DNA of 64,000 bases. It comes from Ophiosphaerella korrae. Its lineage: Eukaryota; Ascomycota; Dothideomycetes; Pleosporales; Phaeosphaeriaceae. The translations under genes were made by a program, and so were the position numbers. This document shows positions 18,399 through 29,955 of this stretch, piece after piece. The stretch's first letter is position 1; each line of letters starts with the position of its first letter. The DNA is taken from assembly GCA_028456385.1 (NCBI GenBank), contig JALNQF010000005.1, forward strand, positions 186,001-250,000, given 5' to 3'. The notes below the pieces were generated by a model. It was not told the DNA's origin, searched no databases, and saw only the letters and a program-made list of their open reading frames with translations.

Positions 18399-21387
18399 TG
18401 TTGGGAAGCGGCCTGGGAACAGCAACAGTCAAATAATGCCCGCTAGGTTCTGGAACCGCGGAAAGCAAGAGGAGCAGGGGAATTTAGGGACCACGGGTTG
18501 CCCCCCGCTCCCGCCTAGTCTTGGCAGGAGTTTGTTTTTGGGTAGAGGCTGAGAGAGCAGACTGACGACTCCAGTGCTCGGGCCAGAAGAGGTCGGAATC
18601 GGCGGTGGCTGAAATGCTTGTGCGTCATCTTCAAGCGTCCGTCATTGGCGCGAGAACTCCAGGTGACGGTCATTTTATTGATCTATTGCTTTTCTAATGT
18701 TTCTTACGCGAGACGTTGCTTCTCGTGTTGTATTCCCCTGGTGGTAATCCCGCGGGCAGTAAGAGGTCAGCCTTCCAGAGGTCAATTGATTCATGCCGTG
18801 CTCCCAGTTCGACCACCACTGCACTTTGCATGGACACTCGGTACTCATCGGCAGCTCCCCGTCCCTCACTCAGGAAGTGACAACCAGGGTTCTCTTTTCT
18901 TATCGTAACTTGCTGAACTAGGAACTGCTACGCGTAGCACAAATACTAAAGGACCGCGCCAATCGGACTTTGTACACTAATGTCAAGGGCACACACTGCG
19001 GCACCTGGCCAACACATGTGCTTTCTCCAACAGATGCCCAAACCTTATTCAAGAATGACATAGGCTCTCTAACGGAGTCCTGCTTCCAGCCGAGCAACGG
19101 GAAATCAAGGCTCGGCTGCTGCCTGGGCGATCAGCCGCCTGACAAACGAGCAGCCAGACCCGGCCCGAGCCCTCAACGTGCTCATGCATGTTCCAGGAGC
19201 ACCCTTGAGAGCCGGTGAGCGGGAAGCCGGCCCAGGGCATGAACATGTTTCTTTATTTCCCCCAGAATTCCGCCTAACCTGCTAGTTCGCTGAGTGTTCA
19301 CTTTCAGCTTTCCGCATGTACCTATTATGAAAGTGGTGGTTCTCACCTTGCTTTGCCTGTACAACACCCTGCGTCATTTGCAACTGACGTCTTCCGTCGA
19401 TATCCTCACAATGGTGACCATTAGAGTCACCGACCCTCTGTTATCATCGGCACTCCGTTTTCTCTAACCTTTTGCCGTCACAAGCGCCATGCCTCGTGGA
19501 GGATTCCAAACAGTAACGCCCGACTCGTGGCCTCGGTCGTTTTACGCCTTCTGTCCCTACGCCACTGGATCGCACAGACACGATCGCATTGCCTTGTACA
19601 CCGCTACACAACGTAAGCCCCAAGACGATCACAAAATTTGGTTGCACTGCATTATAAACACACGATATCCAGATAGATGATATTCATTGCATTATCTAGC
19701 ATATGGCTGTCTGTACACGTTCCCAACAAGTCAAGCGGCAGCTTTTGCTTCTGGAAACATTTGGCCTTTCGTGCACTGACCTAATCACAACCATTGGCGC
19801 TTCTGATGCCCATTCTTCCCGTTGAACCACCATAGTCTGACCAACCCCTTGTCATTTCGCATGTACAAACAGGCTAGCGAGCTCAAGTCCTACTCTGCTC
19901 CGGGGCCTTACTCTTACACGGTCTGACATGCGCGCAATCTTCGTGCTACGGCACCATTACCTACTTCCGCTCTCCCAAAGTGGCTACAGGTTGAACGAGA
20001 TCATGTCATATGAACGGGCGATGACAGCGGCAAGGGCGTTGAACCGAGACAAAGCTCGGTTGGTTACATGACAAGCAGCTTGTGTACTAGTCATGTCACA
20101 CGGCTTGCGATTAGTTTTTGCTGATGGAATGGTGCCCGTACTCTCTCACCTTGTTCTAATTTCAGAGCATTTTGCTAGCACAGAGCCGGTGACATGGATT
20201 GTTCTAAACACGACTTTATTACTCAATCTTCTTTCTCGATGCAGATAGACCTTTTTTGCACGATGCTTGGGCAAAAGCAATATTTTGTCCTACGACGAGA
20301 AACCTATCGAAATATTTGAGGATGACTGGACATTGAAAGCTCGAGTATTACGCCATATCCCATTATTTGAAGTTCATGCATGTGTCAGTTTTGAGGTACA
20401 GTCATCGTCATCAAGCAGATACGGCTACTTTTGTCATAGCTGTAGTAGAGCTGATGTTGTTGTAAGAGCAGGATCAAGGATTCGACTTCATTCATTACGC
20501 ACCATGGCAGAAACTGACCGCAGGATGCGCCATCTTTAGTCTAATTCATCGATTATAGTGCCTGTTGCAGCTGAGTTTAGTAATTGTCATTTGAAACTCC
20601 TTTTGTGAGGCACACACTCATTGGTAGCATGTACCTATCCCTAGCTAACTATCTTTCTTGGAACGAACACTGATGCGGTATTCCGAGATGTGTTTCACAA
20701 ATGAGGTATTATTGCCCAAGGTAACCACATAGACTTTTGCCCAGCTAAAGACTACATTTCGCAGCTCTTGGAGAAAGCATGATACTTCTATTTACATTGG
20801 GATTCTGCGCTATGCCGCTTTGAGTCTTCAGCCCTCCAGAACTATGATCTCATTTTTGATGGTTCAACCTTCCCCTTACAATACGTATCTTGTCGAAGTA
20901 GCAACTTCGTTGTTTTGTGTATGGAATTTACTAGCACGCTGTTTGGGATGCCTGTCGGGTTCTATGATAGCCAGACCCGGCGTGAGATTGGGCCCTCATT
21001 ATTGATCCGTCAAACTTTCACCAGGATGCGAATAGACATGCCAATACATACGATGCATGTTTTCTCAGCTAACTAGCTCGAACAGACGGATTTTGGACAG
21101 AAAAGATACGGAGACGGCGCTCCATACCTTAAAAGGTAGGCGAGTATAAGCTAGGCTCTATAACGTCGACAGTTCCGCCTAAAGTAGAGCACTAGTTCCT
21201 CTACCCGAACCTTGGCCATCATGTCGCCCCGCAACTAGAACAAATGTATAGCGAAGAGCGAGGGGACTGCATGTGATTCCATACGCATTCGGAAACAAAT
21301 CCATGCAGGTACACAGAAGTATAAGATCATCGACCTCCTCGGTATCATGGCCGGTGTACTACAGGACAAGTGCCTTTAGGCGTCAAG
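18399..21387. other. Gene-poor stretch, 3 kb
   Basis: Nothing coding can be supported. The last few hundred bases must contain the promoter of the mannanase gene at 21388. Base composition is mixed, without an obvious long AT-rich block. Confidence 0.5.
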
Positions 21388-22558
21388 ATGAAGCTTACTG
21401 CATTCCTCCTATTCATTACTACTGCTGCAGCTCTTCCTGCAGCTAAGAATGTCGTGCTACGAGCCTCATTCGCGAAAGCTGACGGCACGAAATTCAACAT
21501 TGATGGTGTTACCAAATGTACCTATCATCTCTCTGACTAATATATTCATCTACTAATGGTTCATAGACTATGCTGGCACGAATAGCTACTGGATGCCGTT
21601 TCTCACTAATGACAGTGATGTTGACACCATCATGTCGCATGTTAGTGCATCTGGCCAAAAGATCCTTCGTGTCTGGGGCTTCAACGATGTAACATCCCGA
21701 CCCAGCTCTGGTACCGTTTACTTTCAGCTCTTCTCTGGTACTTCTGCTACTGTCAACACTGGACCTGACGGTCTTCAACGCCTTGACGCTGTAGTCAGAG
21801 CCGCAGAGGACCACAATGTCAAACTCATCATTAACTTCGTGAACAACTGGAAAGACTTCGGGGGCATGGAAGCATACTTTTCTGCGTGTGGAGTAACTAA
21901 CAGTGCAGGATGGTACCAAGCCGACCGATGCCAGGCTATATATCAGAATTACATCAAGGAAGTAGTAAGCCGCTACCGGAACTCTAACGCAATTTTTGCC
22001 TGGGAACTCGCCAACGAACCAAGATGTCTATTCTGCAACACAAATATCATCACAAACTGGGCCCGCAAGTCATCGGATTATATTCGCTCCCTGGATGCCG
22101 ACCACATGATTGCCATTGGCGACGAAGGCTTCGGTATGGGCGGCAGCATCCTGTATCCCTACACGCATCTCGAAGGCATAGAATGGGAATCCAACCTTGC
22201 GCTACCCAACATTTCCTTTGGCACATTCCACATGTATCCGTCGCAATGGCTTGTATTCAATTCCTTCGGCGACGGCTGGATCCAGGCGCACGCGAAAATC
22301 TGCAAGAAGCTCAACAAACCCTGCATGCTGGAGGAATATGGTGTGACGAACAAGGCAGACCATTGCCCTGTGGAGAGCGGCTGGCAGAAGACGAGTCTGG
22401 GACTGAAGGATGAGGGCATGGCGGCGGATTTGTTTTGGCAGTTGGGGGATGTGGTGCCGAGTACCGGGGCGAATACGCATGACGATGGGCATACGATTTA
22501 TTATGGGAGTGCGGATTGGACGTGTTTAGTGAATGATCATGTCAAGCAGATTGGTTAA
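21388..22558 (+). CDS. Secreted endo-beta-1,4-mannanase, glycoside hydrolase family 5 (GH5_7-like)
   Basis: Exons 21388-21517 and 21567-22558 (49-nt intron) give 373 residues. The start MKLTAFLLFITTAAALPAA is a clear signal peptide. The join reads KYYAGTNSYWMPFLTND, typical of fungal GH5 mannanases. The acid/base Glu lies in WELANEPRC (E194) and the nucleophile Glu in LEEYG (E299/E300). The enzyme would hydrolyse internal beta-1,4 links in plant (galacto/gluco)mannans outside the cell, as in wood or plant-litter decay or infection. There is no cellulose-binding module. The stop codon TAA is formed at the boundary of a transposon: its first two bases are the TA target site and its last base is the first base of the element. 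Confidence 0.92.
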
Positions 22559-22602
22559 CGTACTTTACAAGTGAGCGGGCCACCTCGCCAGCTCTGCGCA
22601 CC
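22558..22602 (+). repeat. Left terminal inverted repeat
   Basis: Pairs with 23381-23425 with three mismatches in 45 bp (A/G, T/C, T/C). All three are transitions. Confidence 0.92.
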
Positions 22603-22661
22603 TGTTCAAGTATATAACTCAACTACGCAGTAGAGTAGCGTAGATATATTGATATATTAAA

Positions 22662-23249
22662 TTAAGCAGAATTTACTGCATCATTTTTACACGTACGTGA
22701 GTTGTGCCCAGTCTCTCTGCACCTCTTGCAGCGCGCGCGAGCCTGGCGACTTTGGCCTGATCGCTCTCCATCTTGACGCTGTTCACTGACTTGACGCTGC
22801 ACAGCCTCTCTCTGAGCGAGTATATCCTCTCCTTGTCCCTTTGCTAAGATCCCTTGCTTCTAAATCCGCTTCTTCCTCTTCCGTGATCTACACTTACTAG
22901 CTGCCTCGTTGGCTCTTTCAAGACTAGAGATCTGATCGCGCATCAACTCGGCTGACAGCATTATTTTATGAGCTCCGTTTTGGAGTTGATTGATTGCGTC
23001 AATAATCGATGCTGGCGACGAGCTCTTATGCCGGCGTACGCGCTCACGTACGTTGCTCGGCGTATAAGCCATCTTATCAGCCATCTCACGCACGGTAGCC
23101 AGAGTTGGGGCAAAACCACGAGAATCCAGATTAAGAATATGATTGAATATTACCTTCTCCTCTAGCTGGCTGAGCTTCCTTGAGTTGGGCTGGCGATCAC
23201 GTCGGGCAGAGATACCGGCGCGTCGTCTCTGGAGGCTAGTTCGGGACAC
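22662..23249 (-). pseudogene. Internally deleted pogo/Fot transposase
   Basis: The reading frame from 23249 holds a CENP-B/pogo-type N-terminal part (LSQLEEKVIFNHILNLDSRG, then REMADKM). It jumps directly to the C-terminal tail (KSSSPASIIDAINQL, RSRKRKKRI), with no DDE catalytic core between. The frame then meets a TAG at about 22860 and continues open after it to a TAA at 22662, passing a CX2CX4HX4C zinc knuckle (CKRCRETGHNSRTC) that fungal pogo transposases carry. The TAG is probably a former CAG. Upstream of 23249 the frame continues without an ATG. A second frame (DEADIQLAILAINSD) suggests that the true N-terminus was lost to a small frameshift. Confidence 0.85.
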
Positions 23250-23380
23250 ATATGTTTTTGCAACAAATCTCTCGCTTAAAATTAGTCTGAATTGATAGCT
23301 AAGATAGCAAGCTGAATATCTGCTTCATCCGAAGTCAACTAAGCAGCGTAGCGTTGAGCATTGTGAGTTGAGGCAAGATG

Positions 23381-23425
23381 GGTGCGCAGAGCTGGCGGGG
23401 TGGCCCGCTCGCTTGTAAAGCACGT
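23381..23425 (-). repeat. Right terminal inverted repeat
   Basis: Reverse complement of the left end, 42 of 45 positions identical; followed by TA at 23426-23427. Confidence 0.92.
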
Positions 23426-23427
23426 TA

Positions 23428-24264
23428 GGTTTGAGGGATTTTTCAGTACATGAATTGAGATTGTTGTTTGCCGTATAGCCTTGCTCTCGCCATGTTGGTA
23501 ACTGACAAATGTATTGGCAAGGATTAATGGTAAAGTACTAGTAAAAGTCCTTGCTCGATGATATTTCTGGACGTCCTGGAGAAAACATGGCGTTGAAGTC
23601 AACTTGTTGAGCTATTCGCCGCACAACAAGGTTGATCAAGCACCAGCAAAAGGCGCTTTAGCAGGGTCCAGGTTTCAGAGCAGCTACGCGTCAAAGAATT
23701 ACTATGGACGCCATGTTCAGACACCTGTCGAATCAGATACGCCGATAAGATAGGGTTCAGCCTGCCACTGTGGAGGCTAAGCATCTCCGCCCGAGTATGA
23801 CATCATCATCCTATCTACCACGACACTGGAAACGAGATGATGCATGTGAAAACATGGCACCCCAACGCAGCAGAGGGCACAAACATTGCTTCAAGTGCTT
23901 CGGGTTGCCAACTTGCCATGGCATCAATCAATCTGGCACGTCACACCTGCGCGTCGATCGATCGAGGCTTGGGGCTGTTGGTGCGCCACAAGCGTAATAG
24001 TAGCGCACACCGGCGTGGGAGCTGAGCAGAGCACAACATGAGCCCCAATGAACAGCAACGTGTACAGGGCCAACCTTATTCACCAAGCGTGTTGCGATGC
24101 TACTAATCTATTCCGTCCCCGTAAATCACCCAAGACGCTGAAGGTGACCTTTTTGTCGCGACCACGAACTATCAAGCGACGAGACAAACAACCGTAGAAA
24201 AGGTTGCTAGTCACCTGTGGCTAGCAAGAGGAGGGGCTGTAGAAGTTGTCACCTTCATAGTGCA
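23428..24264. other. Intergenic region, probably including the displaced mannanase 3' flank
   Basis: If the element is removed, this sequence directly follows the mannanase stop codon, so the original 3' UTR and poly(A) signals should lie in its first part. The rest is the promoter side of the gene at 24265. No coding sequence is seen. Confidence 0.5.
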
Positions 24265-27200
24265 ATGGCTGACCGTCGTCCACTGATACACGAAACATCG
24301 GATCTTTCAGAAAGCGCAGGAAGCACGTCGGCCTTACCTGGCCTGCAGTTCTCAGACAGTGCCCGCTCTGTAGGACTCACGCACGTTCCTCCCCCGACCA
24401 GCCCTCCCGCCTCGCGCCCCGCCTTCTCGAGACTGCGGAGCGATGCCGATAGGAACTCACCGAGCACTATATATGAGGGACAGGAGGAGGGACATGTTGC
24501 AGACAACTTCCGGAGACAAAGCGGCAGTGGGCTGGGCATACGCCCCACAGACGCGCCTGCGCCGAAAGCAAAAAGAATCAGCATACAAGCAATACCCAGC
24601 CCATATTCTCCGCCGGGTTCCGCAAATCCTTTTGCCGACCACTTTGTCCAAGACTCGCCAGCAGAGGGCACGCCTGATCTAAGACGTGAAAGAATTGGCC
24701 CGCGCGAAGACGTGGTAACGTTTGAAGAATTTCGGCGTGGTTTTATCAAGAATGCCAGACAAAGCACGGCAAGTCTGGATGACTACCAGCAATATATACA
24801 CGAACCAGACACAGACAGACTGCGAGAGGCTCCTTCAATCAAGTCAGCGTACGGGAACGACTTTCATCCGACCCATGAGTGCCCAAGCACTAGAGACTTT
24901 TATCAATCCAGTTGGTCTTGGCTGAACGTGACTATCATTGTGATTTGTTTTTTCTCTTGTGTCTTCTCGGGCATATTTCTCGTCCTCGCAATCAAACAAC
25001 CCTTCTACGGAAAACGAATCACAAGCCATGGCCCGATCACGCCTGCCGATGCTATTCTGCTTACAACTGTATTCGCGAAACTGATAGAAATATCGTTTGT
25101 GACTTCATTTGTCGCATTCCTAGGACAAGTCTTGAGTCGCAGAGCGTTCATGAAGGAAGAGGGCCGAGGAGTCACGCTCTCGGAGTTGAGCATGTGGCGA
25201 TGGGTTGTGCAACCTGGCACCCTCATCACACATTGGGAAACAGCAAGATATGCCGGGATAACTGTCTTAGGCATCTTGAGTCTTGTCAGTGCTGCACTGT
25301 CTACCCTTTACTCATCGGCAGCCACTGCGTTAGGTATGTCCTATTGAGCTACCAAACTACTGAGTGCTTACATTCCCATAGTTCAGCCTGCGTTAAGACA
25401 GCCCGAGTGGTCACCCATTCTTATGACCGGCCGCGTCAAAACTGATTTTGCAAATGTTGATTATGTCAAAGGCCTTTGCCAAACCCCTATCCGCACCGAC
25501 CCAGACTCTGGTGGTAACACCTGTCTTCAAATTGAACATGCTGGGCAAGGATATCATAATTACCAGCGTTATCTTGCTGAATGGGATAATGCAGCTGAGA
25601 ACGGTACTGGTACCATTGATCAACACAAAAGACCACCTGGGTTTGGACTCCTCTATGAGAATACGACCATCAGCGCACAATGGATCGGTGTCATTGATAC
25701 GGCTAAGGTTTCTAAGGAATATGGCCGAGCTATCAATAATGTCTCGCTGGCTATGCCCCATTCAGGAGTTTTCGAAGCCGCACACTCTCGAAGAAACGGT
25801 ATCCTTCAACCTGAGGAACTCAATTCAGAAGGGACGTATTCAGTTCGAGCATCTGTTCCCTCGCCTGTTCTGAACGTTATCTGTGTCAATATGAATGAGA
25901 AAGAGCTCAGGCCTATTGTCTACGACACATGGAATGATGAAGTAGTAAATATAACAACATGGACACCGCTACTACTCCAAAGTAAAGCTACTACCACAAA
26001 CAAAACAGTTGTGGACAAGATATTCGGTTGGAGTAACGATTCGCGCTCCAATTACCCTCCAGTCTTCGCGAGATATCCGAACCCTTTCAACACAATTATG
26101 AATCACACTAGTGAGCCTTGGGGGCGAGATGCAATTTACCTACTTGGACAGGGAGGAGCTGATAAGGGCTCCAATATGACGGGGATTTATTCGCTCTGCA
26201 AAATCCACATGGCAGTTACTCCAGATTGTGTTACTCAGTACAATGCTAGGTCTGGTGGAGGCTGGATGGGAGCTCTTTGCGAGGGTGAAGCCGCGGGAAT
26301 GACATTCCGCGAGCGTCATCATAGCGCAACTTGGATCACAAGTGTGCCTAATTGGAGGGATATCGGCTTCGATTGGTCAAACAGCTTGTCGCTGAACACT
26401 GGCATTGTCGATGCGGATTCAAGCAATTCGCGCCTGTTGACCCAGTTGATATTAAACCCTACTAATTCTGACCCTAATGCATTCGAAGTCGATCTCAGTC
26501 CCACGCTGCCAAGCATGGGAGAGGCATTGGCGGTTATGTCGGGCTGCACGCTACTCAAGGGAATGTTGGATGCACCTTTCGTTATGAAATGGGTATGTGA
26601 CACGCTGCTCGAGCAATAGACTCCGAAAAGCTCTGCACTCTCATCAAAATTTTCAAGCATACTTACTAACTTATTCTGAAGGACCATAATAATTCTACGT
26701 TGGACAACTTTCAATTCCAGACCTTCAACGCCTCTCTACAAGCACAACAATATGCGTCTGGCGGACTAGCGAGTCATACCTCGCGAGCCTGGCTAGTAGT
26801 CCTAGTACTCGTTTTTGGAATGAACATTTTCGTCCTGACCTACTTCATCTTCCACCGCGGCCTCGTAACCGACTTCTCCGAACCACCCAACCTTTTCGCC
26901 CTCGCCGTCAACTCGCCGCCCTCCCACGTCCTCGCCGGATCCTGTGGCGGCGGCCCCGAAGGCGAGCACTACATGGTAAACTGGTTCGTCAAGCACGAAG
27001 GTAGCCACCTCTTCATGGAACCCGGTGAAAAAGCAAGCCTCCTAGGCCACACACATGCCCACAGCCCTATCGAGGACACTACAGCATTACAAACACCCGC
27101 CAAGCCAGGACTCTTCGCATCCATAGCTACCGCTATTAAGCGTGGCTTAGGCATCAAGGATAAAGCGCCCACGAAACTTGCGCAACCGAATGGTGCGGAG

Positions 27201-27323
27201 AGTTTGAGACATGTGCAGTCGCGCCCGGTTAGTATGGTCGGCTCTGAATACGAGATGCAGGAGGGGTACGAGCGGACGCGGAAACAGTATGCGAAACTGG
27301 CTAATAGGAGGAGTATGTTGTAA
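24265..27323 (+). CDS. Large fungal membrane protein with four predicted TM segments (uncharacterised family)
   Basis: Exons 24265-25333, 25382-26592 and 26682-27323 give 973 residues. The N-terminal 230 residues are Ser/Pro-rich and probably cytosolic. Three membrane segments follow (around VIICFFSCVFSGIFLVLAI, AKLIEISFVTSFVAFLGQVL and AGITVLGILSLVSAALSTL). A large region with many N-x-S/T sites comes next (about residues 370-800), then a fourth segment (WLVVLVLVFGMNIFVLTYFI) and a basic tail. The layout suggests a glycosylated extracellular domain between TM3 and TM4. I recall this family from Aspergillus and Pleosporales, where it is often mislabelled as an Mcm2/3/5 family protein; no MCM motif is visible. 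The function is unknown. An earlier in-frame GTG was not used as the start. Confidence 0.8.
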
Positions 27324-27361
27324 GGGGTGGGAGTTTCGTATGATGAATAATATATTATGCA

Positions 27362-27386
27362 TGTGTGTGTGTGTGTGTGTGTGTGT
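27362..27386. repeat. (TG)12 microsatellite
   Basis: Uninterrupted TG repeat about 40 bp after the stop codon of the membrane-protein gene. Confidence 0.9.
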
Positions 27387-27543
27387 TTGATTGAAATATC
27401 CATGGGGAGATTTACACATGTGAAGGTCGAGGAAACTCGCGCTTTGATTGTAGATTGCTATTTACCATCTGACCTACTCGCAAACTGAACGGTATAAGTC
27501 ATGTCCATATCTATTCGACGGCTGCAGTTCATCATTATTAAGC

Positions 27544-28024
27544 TCAGTGTCCATCTCTAGGCTGCATATCATCAGGACCCGTGCCCGTTCTAGGCTTGTA
27601 CCCTCTATCAAAATCATTGTCATAATGACCTGCACCGTACATTTTCAAAATAATGAAGTAATGCTATAAAATCAGCTACAAACCACAGTAAATCTAGGCC
27701 AGGACGTACGTTTTGCTCGGATAGTGATGTGTTCCACCCTTTGGTTGCGAGCGAGGAGCGAAGCTTAACACGAGAAACCACGGGGGCCTAGGGACCCTTG
27801 AATACCATCGCCAGACCGTAAATTCCAAGTGGGGTAAGTATACGTGGTTCTGTGTGATAGGTGAGATGGGGCGAGGATGTGGTCGGGTGACCCGTGAGTA
27901 GGCACAAGGCTGAAATCATGTGTTGAGGATAGGGATGCTTGGCTCGAGGAGTAGGGTTGTTGCTTTAGCGAGGTGAGCTAGTTTAGATGTTGTGGAACTT
28001 AGGCTTATCTTTATCCTTAGGCAT
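27544..28024 (-). other. Possible small gene or gene remnant (weak)
   Basis: On the minus strand two exon-like pieces join in frame across a 46-nt intron (27664-27709) with a GTACGT donor, a GCTGAT branch-like site and a TAG acceptor. The joined reading (KLRSSLATKGWNTSLSEQN, then GAGHYDNDFDRGYKPRTG) ends at a TGA at 27544-27546. Upstream, the protein-like reading continues only in another frame (SGDGIQGSLGPRGFS) and cannot be joined without an indel. Either this is a broken gene or the resemblance is chance. No homologue comes to mind. Confidence 0.25.
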
Positions 28025-28888
28025 GTCTTCGTGGGTTTGGTAGAGGGCATAGTTTCGTGGTTTCCCGAGGTTTCTTGAGGTGAGGGTTGGTCTACTTTTG
28101 ACAGTAAAAAAATCTAGCCTTATTTGGTATTGGTGTGTATAGATATTGTTATAGTGTTGGTGTTGGTATCTAGATAATTTTTATGTATTCGCAGCTTAGG
28201 GGATATCATTAGAATTGTAGATAGTTGATGTTTTGATCATGTGCAGCGCGGTCTATGTTAGAAACTTGGAGCATATCTCTTTGTTTTCTAATATCGAGAT
28301 GGGAGGCGCATTATAGTATAACTTTTTGAGCATATAAAGTTTGCTACGATATGGTATTCGAATGTAGTCCCGAAGGTATATACTATAGTAGCTGTGGCTT
28401 TTGATCCGTGACGTGTTACTCGACTAAACTAACTCATTGATGGCATGGTTCGAGGGTATTATGAAGATTACATAAGATACAGTGCCATGAAAGCACAAGA
28501 TTTCTTCTAATTCTCTATTCTGGCTCTAGCTATTCATATTATTAAAGCATTGCTGTTTGTAAGCAAGTACTATGTGACGGTTCCGTGCAGCGGAAGAGGT
28601 AATCGAAGCAACAATCCATGGATTGTTTCAGAACAGTAACAGGATTAAAAAGGCTAGCACACCCAGTTAAGTTTGGACACTGAGTCGTTATCAATGTTGC
28701 GGCACGCTATACTGTTAGTATTTCGGCCATACGGAGTCATGATACCATGTCTTGTCTCACATCAAAACAAATTTAGATCGTACATACATACGCAACCGTG
28801 CCGTACGCCCGGTAATCCTCTAATACCTCTATTTTATCTATCGTCAGGCAATTCATACAGGTAGTATCAGTCAGTGCATATAGCCATT

Positions 28889-29428
28889 ATGCCTTCTAGT
28901 AAGAGAAAACCAGCAGACCCTGAACTTCGTGAGAAAGGGAAAGAGGAGGTAAAGAGCGAGACGAACAAGGAAGGTGCAGGGAAGGGTGAATGAAGCGCCT
29001 GGAAGGTTAGTATAATGCGTTTATTCTAAAATTTCATGCATATTTGTCGAGTAGCGTAATGCTAACATTATGCCTAGGCTGCGAAACTCTCCAAAGAGTA
29101 TGAAAAGAAGGGTGGCTCATATGAAAATGAACCCAATAAAGGCGCACCGCAGGCTAAGTCGTCAAGCAAAAAGATGGCTGAGGAGAAAAAGGAGGTTATG
29201 AGTAAGGAAGATCAGGAGGAAGAAGCACCACCAAGCGAACGAAAGCCCAAAGCCAACAGTAGCAAGAAGAAAACCAAGACGGTCAATGTGAAGAAAGACG
29301 AGCCTAAAGGCGCTGCGAAGAAGGGGGGCACTTTGAAAGGTAAAGGAAAGGAGAGAACAGACGGAACCTGGAAGAGTAGCAGGATTTCCGAAATGAGGAA
29401 GACAGAAGTCGACGAGGATCAAAGCTAG
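28889..29428 (+). pseudogene. Small Lys/Glu-rich protein gene broken by an early TGA
   Basis: The ATG at 28889 opens MPSSKRKPADPELREKGKEE. After 34 codons the frame meets TGA at 28991-28993, followed directly by SAWK and a good donor (GTTAGT). A 72-nt intron (29006-29077, CTAAC branch site) leads in frame to AAKLSKEYEKKGGSYENEP and a long Lys/Ser/Glu-rich tail ending at 29428. I recall short Dothideomycete proteins with a GQWSAWKAAKL block, so the TGA most likely replaced TGG (Trp). Without that change the protein would have about 155 residues. The rest is intact, so the loss may be recent, strain-specific or a base-call error. The function of the family is unknown. Confidence 0.65.
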
Positions 29429-29955
29429 CAAAGAAGAGAAAATCGACGTAGTACCATTGATAAGAGCACAATATGGAAATAATGAATCAGCAGTAGCTTT
29501 GTACTAATCGTAATGGAACTAGGTTCGTATTTAGAAATTGTGTTAATAACAGGGATATAAGGTCTAATATGCTCTTTAAGATTGAAGTTTTAAATGGCAG
29601 AAAAATCATCCGACGAAAAACTTGCATGTGCTTGAACAGCCGTTTCGGTTCCTAAGGCCTTGTCTGTAATGCGGGCGTGTATGCCGCAAATATTATTATG
29701 CGAGTATAGCAAACGTTAGAGTTTTTGGGTTTTGGTGTTCGCCTCGAGGTGAATCATGATGCCATCGGATTTAACACTGAATGATTTCCATGTTGGATGA
29801 AGTCCAATTAAGCTCTCCGTGCCTGCCTTTACTGGAAGCTCCACCAAAGAAAGTTAATCCGTATCGATTCACTCCAGTTTGATGCTAACACACAAATCCC
29901 AGCCCGGCGCTCAGTATACCCGATACGAGCTAAGTTCTCACACCGATCGGGGCCT
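29429..29955. other. Convergent intergenic region
   Basis: About 530 bp between the stop codons of the Lys-rich pseudogene and the GNAT gene. Nothing else is seen. Confidence 0.5.

Larger units (their letters stand above)
22558..23425 (-). mobile_element. 868-bp non-autonomous pogo/Fot-type (Tc1-mariner) element
   Basis: Both ends carry a 45-bp terminal inverted repeat (22558-22602 and 23381-23425) matching at 42 of 45 positions, beginning ACGT(A/G)CTTTACAAG. The element is flanked by TA on both sides (22556-22557 and 23426-23427), the target duplication used by Tc1/mariner elements. Inside, on the minus strand, are the two ends of a pogo-like transposase. Full fungal elements of this type are about 1.8-2 kb, so roughly 1 kb is missing, covering the catalytic DDE domain. 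It could move only with a transposase from elsewhere. It sits exactly at the stop codon of the mannanase gene. Confidence 0.92.
27324..28888. other. Intergenic region with a TG repeat and a doubtful gene remnant
   Basis: The only supported items are the microsatellite at 27362-27386 and the weak minus-strand candidate at 27544-28024, both listed separately. The stretch from 28100 to 28700 is AT-rich and empty. Confidence 0.5.

Noticed and set aside
19444..19647. Short minus-strand frame with a signal-peptide-like start and four Cys (effector-like)
   Set aside because: It begins at GTG; no in-frame ATG is present upstream, and no splice join supplies one.
14257..21387. tRNA genes or a CRISPR-like array in the gene-poor region
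   Set aside because: No B-box-like sequence with a matching acceptor stem was found, and no regularly spaced repeats; a CRISPR array is not expected in a eukaryote.
27833..27841. ATACTTACC on the minus strand, like the 5' end of U1 snRNA
   Set aside because: The following sequence has no U1 stem-loop I or Sm site that I can see, and the motif equals the complement of a consensus splice donor, so chance is enough.
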